Below, in pieces: positions 7,051-11,411 of a DNA stretch of 11,411 bases (the stretch's first letter is position 1; every line of letters begins with the position of its first letter). Location: the NCBI GenBank assembly GCA_003167015.1, contig PMUF01000264.1:1018-12428 (forward strand), given 5' to 3'. A model generated the notes under the pieces. That model made no database searches, was not told the origin of the DNA, and worked only from the letters and a program-made list of their open reading frames with translations. The DNA comes from Chitinophagaceae bacterium (GTDB lineage: Bacteria > Bacteroidota > Bacteroidia > Chitinophagales > Chitinophagaceae). Both the position numbers and the translations under genes were made by a program.

Positions 7051-8041
7051 TTGACGGGGGCGCAGCGGCGGGAGCGGCGGGCGGAGCGGCTGGCGCGAAG
7101 GGGCCTTGTTTGTGTTCGAGCACTCTCAGCACGGGGTCGAGCTGCGGGAAAATGACGATCCTGGTGCTACGACCAGGGGTGTTCCGGCCTGCCGCTGTCA
7201 TCCGGACAGGGGCTATATTATATTTATTTTGCAGCACGCGCACCACGGCCGTCGCACGTTTGACGCTGAGGTCCCAATTATCCGGCAGTACGCCGGGCGC
7301 ATAGCGTACGCTGTCCGTATGTAGACTGTCCGTACGCACGCTGTCGGTGTGCAGGCTGTCGGCATGCGCGCTGTCTGTATGCACGCTGTCTGTATGCACG
7401 CTGTCTGTATGCACGCTGTCTGTATGTCCTTCGACCATGAATTCCAGATCGGGCTGATCGCCGAATACTCTGGCAAGCCTGCCTAATACCGATTTTGCCT
7501 TATCGGTCAGCAGATAACTGCTATCGTTGCCGAAGAGCAGCGAATCCGACAGATCGACGGAGACGACGCCTTTTTCCAGCTTAATATTGACATCCTGGTC
7601 GCCAAAGCTACCCAGGGCCATCTTCAGTTCTATCAATGCGGCCAGGTTGACCGAGTCACGGCGAGACAGGGCCGATCGAAGATCTATGAGGTAGGTATCT
7701 TTAGCGCTCATGTTATCCAGGGAGGTCTTAATACTTTCTGCCTGGGCATTGCTGAGCGCCGACAGGTCCTGCAATTGCCTTCTCAGCTGGGTATTGTTTT
7801 CGTTGGAGGCGGTCAATAGCGTGTTCACGCTGTTCAACTGGGTTTGCAGGGATGACTTCTGCTTACTGAGGTTGTCATTGTTATCCTGGTAGGTTTTCAA
7901 GGTATGCATGGCCCAGGTGTAGAGCGAGTCGTTTTTTTGAGCCTGTTGCTGCATGTCTTTGAATTTCCCGGTGCTGACACAACTGACAAGGGATAGGGTC
8001 GCAGACAACAAGATAAGCGGATAGATGTGAAAGGGTCGCAT
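7028..8041 (-). CDS. OmpA-family outer-membrane lipoprotein with an internal HTDS repeat tract
   Basis: The 337-residue protein has a lipoprotein signal with lipobox LVSC (Cys21), so it should be lipid-anchored in the envelope. Residues about 28-130 are polar, rich in Gln, Asn and Ser, and likely coiled-coil. The C-terminal OmpA peptidoglycan-binding domain runs from about residue 150, with VDLSDSLLFGNDSSYL, then LEFMVEGHTDS, DNWDLSVKRATAVVRVL and RMTAAGR. The motifs fit cell-wall anchoring of the outer membrane. Two oddities stand out. Eight tandem 5-residue units (206-245) are inserted right after the EG of the GHTDS motif. The loop after TAAGR is shorter than I would expect, running directly into GRSTRIVIFP. 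The protein ends in an Ala/Pro-rich tail (about 314-337) whose last codons overlap the convergent permease gene by 23 bp. The start is fixed by the signal peptide. It is divergent from the GH87 gene. Confidence 0.9.
   Translation of the reverse strand: MRPFHIYPLILLSATLSLVSCVSTGKFKDMQQQAQKNDSLYTWAMHTLKTYQDNNDNLSKQKSSLQTQLNSVNTLLTASNENNTQLRRQLQDLSALSNAQAESIKTSLDNMSAKDTYLIDLRSALSRRDSVNLAALIELKMALGSFGDQDVNIKLEKGVVSVDLSDSLLFGNDSSYLLTDKAKSVLGRLARVFGDQPDLEFMVEGHTDSVHTDSVHTDSVHTDSAHADSLHTDSVRTDSLHTDSVRYAPGVLPDNWDLSVKRATAVVRVLQNKYNIAPVRMTAAGRNTPGRSTRIVIFPQLDPVLRVLEHKQGPFAPAAPPAAPAAAPPSTSPSSNS
7307..7426 (-). repeat. 15-bp tandem repeat (8 units) encoding HTDSV-like pentapeptides
   Basis: Eight consecutive 15-bp units encode HTDSV, HTDSV, HTDSV, HTDSA, HADSL, HTDSV, RTDSL and HTDSV (residues 206-245 of the OmpA-like lipoprotein). 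Three units at 7376-7420 are identical in DNA (plus-strand TGTATGCACGCTGTC); the others have diverged. The unit length is a multiple of three, so slippage would change copy number without breaking the frame. The repeat seems to have grown from the HTDS of the OmpA GHTDS motif itself. Confidence 0.95.
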
Positions 8042-8048
8042 ATAAGGG

Positions 8049-8081
8049 TTTTAAAATCCGCCTAAAAATACGGTATTTTTG
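8049..8081 (+). promoter_or_regulatory. Candidate promoter for the GH87 gene
   Basis: TATTTTTG at 8074-8081 matches the Bacteroidota -7 consensus TAnnTTTG. A weak -33-like TTTTA (8049-8053) lies 20 bases upstream. The -7 box ends 18 bases before the ATG at 8100, giving a short leader. The -33 element is poor, so the call rests mainly on the -7 box and its position. Confidence 0.4.
8064..8080. repeat. 17-bp palindrome between divergent ompA-like and GH87 genes
   Basis: AAAAATAC (8064-8071), a central G, and GTATTTTT (8073-8080) form a perfect inverted repeat. It lies in the 58-bp gap between the two divergent start codons. It covers a -7-like box on the plus strand (TATTTTTG, 8074-8081) and a near-match on the minus strand (TATTTTTA, 8070-8063). 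It could be an operator controlling both genes or simply the symmetrical core of back-to-back promoters. Confidence 0.5.
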
Positions 8082-8099
8082 ATCTGTTACTCCTTCATT

Positions 8100-9824
8100 A
8101 TGATTACAAAGCAGACATACTTCCTCCTCATCGGGCTTTTCAGCCTGTTGACCTGCCCGGCGCAGGAACCTCCCGGCGCCGCGATCCCCTGGACCACCTA
8201 TGAGGCGGAACAGATGCGGACCACCGGAACTATCCTGGGCCCTGCTTATGGGGCTTACCGGGTCGAAACGGAATCATCCGGACAGCGATGTGTAAAGCTC
8301 GGCGCCAAAAGTCAGTATGTCGAATTCGCCGCGACGGCGGATGCCAACAGCATGGTGATCAGGTTCAGTCTTCCCGATGATCTGGAGGGTAACGGGACGA
8401 GCTCAACGCTGGGGATCTATCGGAATGGAAAATTGATAGGGGACGAGCCGATCAACTCGCACTATGCCTGGCTGTATGGAAAATACCCTTTCACCAATGA
8501 CCCGGATTCAGGAAGGCCGCGGCATTTTTACGATGAGGTAAGACTAAAGGACCTGCCCATTCAAAAGGGTGATGTGATCCGGATACAACGGGATGATAGG
8601 GGAGATGATCATGCCGGTTATTGTATCATCGACCTGGTCGACCTGGAAAAGGTCGGACCGCCGGGTGTTGCGCCGGCGAATTCATTGTCGGTGGCAGATG
8701 TACGATGGGGTGGAGCCGATTCAATGGGCGACTATACCGTAGCGTTCAGGAATTGCATCGCCGCCGCCGCGCAAACCGGGCAGACGGTCTGGATCCCTGC
8801 CGGGACTTTTATCATTGCCGGGGATATTGTCGTACCGGCTCATGTCAGCATACAGGGGGCAGGCATGTGGTACTCGGAACTGACAGGGGATGAAAAGTCA
8901 TACGCCGCTGTCAGCAAAAGGGTAAGACTGGTAGGGACCGGCAGCGATATTCATCTGGCGGATTTTGCCATTACCGGCCGGCTGAATTACAGGAGCGACA
9001 AGGAAAGCAATGACGGCATTACCGGCTCTTATGGGGAAAACTCCACCATTTCACGTCTCTGGATCGAACATACCAAAGTGGGCATGTGGATCGAAAACTC
9101 GGATCACCTGACCATTGCCGGTTGCCGGATGAGAAATACCCTGGCCGACGGCATCAATTTTTGTGTCGGCATGGCCCATTCTACTATCAGAGACTGCACG
9201 GCGCGGGGCACGGGCGATGATTGTTTTGCCCTATGGCCGACCGTTTATAAAAAGCAGGAATTTTCACCGGGGTGGAACCTCTTTATCCACTGTACGGCGC
9301 AACTGCCTTACCTCGCCAATGGCGCGGCCATCTATGGCGGGGATAGTAATGCCGTGAGGGATTGTTCTTTTTCCGATATTTCCCAGGGTTCGGCGATCCT
9401 GATCAGCACTACCTTCCCCACCGAGAGTCGGGATAAAAGCATCAACAATAACTTCAGCGGTACCACGGTGATCCGGGACTGCGATATTACAAACAGCGGG
9501 GGCTTCGACCACGAATGGGACTGGCGCGCGGCCGTGGAAATTTGCCTGGACAAGCGCAGCATTTCCGGGATCGAGCTGGATCACTTAACTATCGAAAACA
9601 GTTTGTCCAACGGTCTGAGTGTAGTCGCTAAAAATACGGACGGGAATATCGGGACTTTGACTAACGCGACCCTGCAAAATGTAAAAATTACCACCTATGG
9701 CATTGCGGTAAAAGGTAAATATGGATTGTTTATCTCCCGGGAGGCACATGGCGCTTTAGGGATCAGGGGATCGGAGACCGGTGACATCCGGAATGAATCG
9801 GGAAACTTTGTGATCAGTCGGTAG
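8100..9824 (+). CDS. Secreted GH87-type alpha-1,3-glucanase/mycodextranase with N-terminal CBM-like module
   Basis: The 574-residue protein has a Sec signal peptide (1-22, ending LLTCPAQ; Cys19 is preceded by Thr, so a lipobox is doubtful). A beta-sandwich CBM6/35-like module spans about 28-185, beginning WTTYEAEQM and including YVEF and LYGKYPF. A right-handed beta-helix follows from about 195, opened by WIPAGTF and SIQGAGMWYSEL, as in polysaccharide lyases and inverting hydrolases. The helix contains Asp350 (ADGINF) and the pair Asp373-Asp374 (GTGDDCFALWP). The 23/24-residue spacing is that of the three catalytic aspartates I recall for GH87 alpha-1,3-glucanases, which is why I favour GH87 over other beta-helix families. 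GH87 enzymes cleave alpha-1,3 (or alternating alpha-1,3/1,4) glucan in fungal walls and microbial mutan. No type IX secretion C-terminal domain is visible. ATG 8100 is chosen over TTG 8079 because the signal peptide starts there. A terminator follows at 9914. Confidence 0.85.
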   Translation: MITKQTYFLLIGLFSLLTCPAQEPPGAAIPWTTYEAEQMRTTGTILGPAYGAYRVETESSGQRCVKLGAKSQYVEFAATADANSMVIRFSLPDDLEGNGTSSTLGIYRNGKLIGDEPINSHYAWLYGKYPFTNDPDSGRPRHFYDEVRLKDLPIQKGDVIRIQRDDRGDDHAGYCIIDLVDLEKVGPPGVAPANSLSVADVRWGGADSMGDYTVAFRNCIAAAAQTGQTVWIPAGTFIIAGDIVVPAHVSIQGAGMWYSELTGDEKSYAAVSKRVRLVGTGSDIHLADFAITGRLNYRSDKESNDGITGSYGENSTISRLWIEHTKVGMWIENSDHLTIAGCRMRNTLADGINFCVGMAHSTIRDCTARGTGDDCFALWPTVYKKQEFSPGWNLFIHCTAQLPYLANGAAIYGGDSNAVRDCSFSDISQGSAILISTTFPTESRDKSINNNFSGTTVIRDCDITNSGGFDHEWDWRAAVEICLDKRSISGIELDHLTIENSLSNGLSVVAKNTDGNIGTLTNATLQNVKITTYGIAVKGKYGLFISREAHGALGIRGSETGDIRNESGNFVISR

Positions 9825-9913
9825 GCAGCCGATGGTGCGGAGGGCAAGGAGCCAGTCCCCACGGGGCTGACTTCCAGGGATGTGTCGGCCTATAGGAGCA
9901 AAATCTATCTTCC

Positions 9914-9948
9914 AAGGGCATACGCTGAAGACTATGGCCCCTTTTTTT
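9914..9948 (+). terminator. Rho-independent terminator of the GH87 gene
   Basis: AAGGG-CATA (9914-9922) pairs with TATG-(GC bulge)-CCCTT (9933-9943), enclosing a 10-nt loop. The stem runs directly into a seven-T tract (9942-9948). It sits 89 bp after the GH87 stop codon. This is a good intrinsic terminator by eye. Confidence 0.6.
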
Positions 9949-9980
9949 GAGATTCTTTTCTTTTTTTTATACAAAAATCC

Positions 9981-9997
9981 CAAAAACACCGTTTTTG
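9981..9997. repeat. Short inverted repeat CAAAAAC/GTTTTTG
   Basis: Two 7-bp arms (9981-9987 and 9991-9997) flank ACC. The right arm contains TTTTTG, which could serve as a -33 element, although no good -7 box lies at the right distance (TAGTCGTA at 10017 matches only its first two bases). It may mark the 5' edge of the structured region downstream. Confidence 0.3.
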
Positions 9998-10015
9998 TAG
10001 TTACATTACTACTCG

Positions 10016-10194
10016 ATAGTCGTACTAATCCTATGTATGGCGCTGGTAAAAGATGAGGAATCGTTGTGAGGAGTCTTACAAGAGAGAAAGAAAAAATATA
10101 GCAGCACTAGAAATATAGTCGTTGTTTCATCGTACTTAATGATTGCGACAGGTTGTTTTAAGGGTCAAGGCCACGCCATTTTTGGGGTGGCCTT
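10016..10194 (+). ncRNA. Candidate small RNA or structured leader before the sugar transporter
   Basis: Folding by hand, GTCG (10019-10022) pairs with CGAC (10146-10149), AATC (10027-10030) with GATT (10141-10144), and GATGAGG (10052-10058) with 10125-10131 using two G-U pairs. This gives a long interrupted stem with internal loops around a purine-rich apex, followed by a strong terminator-like hairpin. That outline, a bulged rod plus a terminator, is seen in 6S-type RNAs among others, but I cannot assign a family. It could equally be a 5' leader that attenuates the transporter, whose ATG is 29 bp past the hairpin's T-rich tail. Strand and ends are inferred from the terminator; no clear promoter was found. 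Confidence 0.4.
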
Positions 10195-10200
10195 ATTTTA
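10167..10200 (+). terminator. Terminator-like hairpin just upstream of the sugar-transporter gene
   Basis: AAGGCCAC (10167-10174) and GTGGCCTT (10187-10194) form a perfect 8-bp GC-rich stem. Inner bases 10176-10178 and 10183-10185 extend it after one G-G mismatch. It is followed by the T-rich ATTTTATT. Placed 29 bp before an ORF on the same strand, it either ends a separate small RNA or acts as a leader attenuator. Confidence 0.6.
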
Positions 10201-10228
10201 TTCTTTATATTGGGCACTAATATCAGAC

Positions 10229-11411
10229 ATGACTACAAAAACTACTGCCCCCCGCACCGGAAATGCCCTCATTATTATCGGCGTACTGTACTTTATCTTT
10301 GGCTTTGTGACCTGGCTGAACGGGACGCTGATCCAGTACCTGAAACTCATTTGTGAACTATCCAACGATGTTCTGGCGTTCCTGGTTACTTTCGCTTTCT
10401 ATATTTCTTACGTAGTCCTGGCCATTCCATCGGCCATGATCCTGCAAAAGACGGGTTATAAGAATGGCATGGCCCTGGGGCTGTTTGTCATGGCCATAGG
10501 TTGTATACTGTTCGTGCCTGCGGCGCACGCGCGCAATTTCTGGGCGTTTCTGGTGGGATTATTTGTACAGGGCACGGGGCTGACCTTGTTGCAGGCGGCC
10601 GCCAACCCCTATATCTCCATCCTGGGCCCGCTAAAAAGCGCCGCCAAAAGGATGAGCATCATGGGCATTTGCAACAAGGTGGCCGGAGGTCTGGGCCCCT
10701 GGGTCATGGCCTCCATCCTCCTAAACAATGCCGCGGCTTTGGATAAAAAGATACATGCGGTGACAGACCCCGTGCAAAAAGAAGCCCTGTTGTCAGAAAT
10801 GGCGTCGAGGATCGTGCCCTTCTACCTGATCATGAGCGCTGCCCTGGTAGTCTTGTCCATCGGCATTCGTTGGGCCCACCTGCCCGAGATCACTTCGGCT
10901 GAGGAAGAAAACCTGTCCGATGATGCCCAACCGGCAGCCGGACCTCTGACCACGCCGAAGCACACCAGTGTGCTGCAGTACCCCCATTTGCTGCTGGGTG
11001 TCTTGTGTATATTCCTCTATGTGGGTGTGGAAGTGCTGGCCGGCGATGGGATAGGCGTATACGGGAAATATATCGGTATCACTCTGGACAAGACTCGTTT
11101 TTTTACTACTTATGCCATGGTGCCCCTGCTGACGGGGTATATAATCGGTATCATCACCATACCCAAATACCTTTCTCAATCAACCGCCTTGAAAATATGC
11201 GCCTTGACGGGGATTGCCTTTAGCGTGGTGATTTATTTTGCCACTGGCTACACTGCCATCATCTTCATTGCCCTGCTGGGCCTGGCCAATTCCCTGATGT
11301 GGCCTGCTATCTGGCCCCTGGCTCTGGAAGGGTTGGGCAAGTTTACAAAGATCGGATCGGCCCTCCTTGTGATGGGGATTGCCGGAGGGGCGATCATACC
11401 TCAGCTCTACC
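10229..11411 (+). CDS. FucP/GluP-type sugar:proton symporter (MFS), 3' end cut off by the window
   Basis: The frame is open from ATG 10229 to the window edge (394 codons, no stop). The product is a very hydrophobic 12-TM-type major facilitator; about ten segments are visible. It has the FHS-family N-terminus LYFIFGFVTWLNGTLI, the TGLTLLQAAANPYIS motif in the fourth or fifth helix, and later GVEVLAGDGIG and NSLMWPAIWPLALEGLG, all typical of the FucP/GluP (glucose/galactose or fucose) group. The Gln in LLQAAANPY sits where I recall E. coli FucP having a functional Glu; glucose/galactose-type members also carry Gln, which favours a hexose substrate (from memory, tentative). It acts in the inner membrane as a proton symporter. 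Usual length is about 410-440 residues, so only the last few dozen are missing. It follows the GH87 gene on the same strand but behind a terminator and a structured leader. Confidence 0.92.
   Translation, partial: MTTKTTAPRTGNALIIIGVLYFIFGFVTWLNGTLIQYLKLICELSNDVLAFLVTFAFYISYVVLAIPSAMILQKTGYKNGMALGLFVMAIGCILFVPAAHARNFWAFLVGLFVQGTGLTLLQAAANPYISILGPLKSAAKRMSIMGICNKVAGGLGPWVMASILLNNAAALDKKIHAVTDPVQKEALLSEMASRIVPFYLIMSAALVVLSIGIRWAHLPEITSAEEENLSDDAQPAAGPLTTPKHTSVLQYPHLLLGVLCIFLYVGVEVLAGDGIGVYGKYIGITLDKTRFFTTYAMVPLLTGYIIGIITIPKYLSQSTALKICALTGIAFSVVIYFATGYTAIIFIALLGLANSLMWPAIWPLALEGLGKFTKIGSALLVMGIAGGAIIPQLY

Larger units (their letters stand above)
9825..10228. other. Non-coding gap between the GH87 and sugar-transporter genes
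   Basis: No convincing gene lies in these 404 bases. They hold, in order, the GH87 terminator (9914-9948), a pyrimidine-rich stretch (9942-9969), a short A/T hairpin (CAAAAAC/GTTTTTG, 9981-9997), a region that can fold into a long interrupted stem (10019-10149), and a second terminator-like hairpin (10167-10200). The last 28 bases before the transporter ATG show no -7 consensus. Small ORFs here, such as an 8-codon one at 10033, have no supporting features. Confidence 0.7.

Noticed and set aside
7307..7426. CRISPR-like periodic repeat
   Set aside because: Units are contiguous 15-mers without spacers and encode in-frame pentapeptides within a lipoprotein gene.
9851..9873. Hairpin around CCCC/GGGG after the GH87 stop
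   Set aside because: The stem is short with a bulge and no T-run; the hairpin at 9914-9948 is a much better terminator.
9756..9989. 77-residue minus-strand ORF after the GH87 gene
   Set aside because: It spans the GH87 3' end, the terminator and a poly-pyrimidine tract; its Lys-rich start comes from the T-runs.

Overview
The window looks like a piece of a Bacteroidota chromosome, most likely a Chitinophagaceae-type soil or plant-associated bacterium. The evidence is the gene families: a two-block orphan FtsX/MacB-type permease of about 800 residues, a CarboxypepD_reg-like secreted protein, an OmpA lipoprotein with an NWDLSVKRA-type motif, and an AraC regulator of the long-N-terminus type. 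Moderately high GC, the lack of strong Shine-Dalgarno sequences and several TAnnTTTG-like -7 boxes agree with this. The assignment is inference; there is no rRNA or other marker gene here.

Layout. Positions 61-1890 hold two minus-strand genes: msrA (methionine sulfoxide reductase A) and, downstream of it, a secreted CarboxypepD_reg-like protein of unknown role that may have its own promoter. Divergent from msrA is a plus-strand run at 2125-4599: a small cupin, an HSL-family alpha/beta hydrolase 13 bp after it, and an AraC-family regulator. At 4642-7050 lies an FtsX-like ABC permease gene split by a single in-frame TAG at 5167-5169; no frame change is needed to read through it. Its 3' end overlaps, tail to tail by 23 bp, a minus-strand OmpA-family lipoprotein gene (7028-8041) that carries eight copies of a 5-residue HTDSV-like repeat inside its OmpA domain. 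Divergent from that gene is a secreted right-handed beta-helix glycoside hydrolase (8100-9824), which I assign to GH87 (alpha-1,3-glucanase/mycodextranase) with an N-terminal CBM-like module. A good intrinsic terminator follows. The roughly 400-bp gap after it contains a structured region ending in a second terminator-like hairpin, a candidate small RNA or leader attenuator. The window ends inside a FucP/GluP-type sugar:proton symporter gene (10229 to the edge).

How the genes may work together. The hydrolase and the sugar transporter suggest breakdown of an alpha-1,3-glucan (for example fungal wall glucan) and uptake of the released hexose, although a terminator and a structured leader separate them. 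The cupin, hydrolase and AraC genes form a plausible small co-regulated unit with no identifiable substrate. I see no CRISPR array, insertion sequence, tRNA or defence system. The observations most worth following are the amber-interrupted permease, the in-domain HTDS repeat tract, the structured leader before the transporter, and the palindrome between the divergent ompA-like and GH87 genes.
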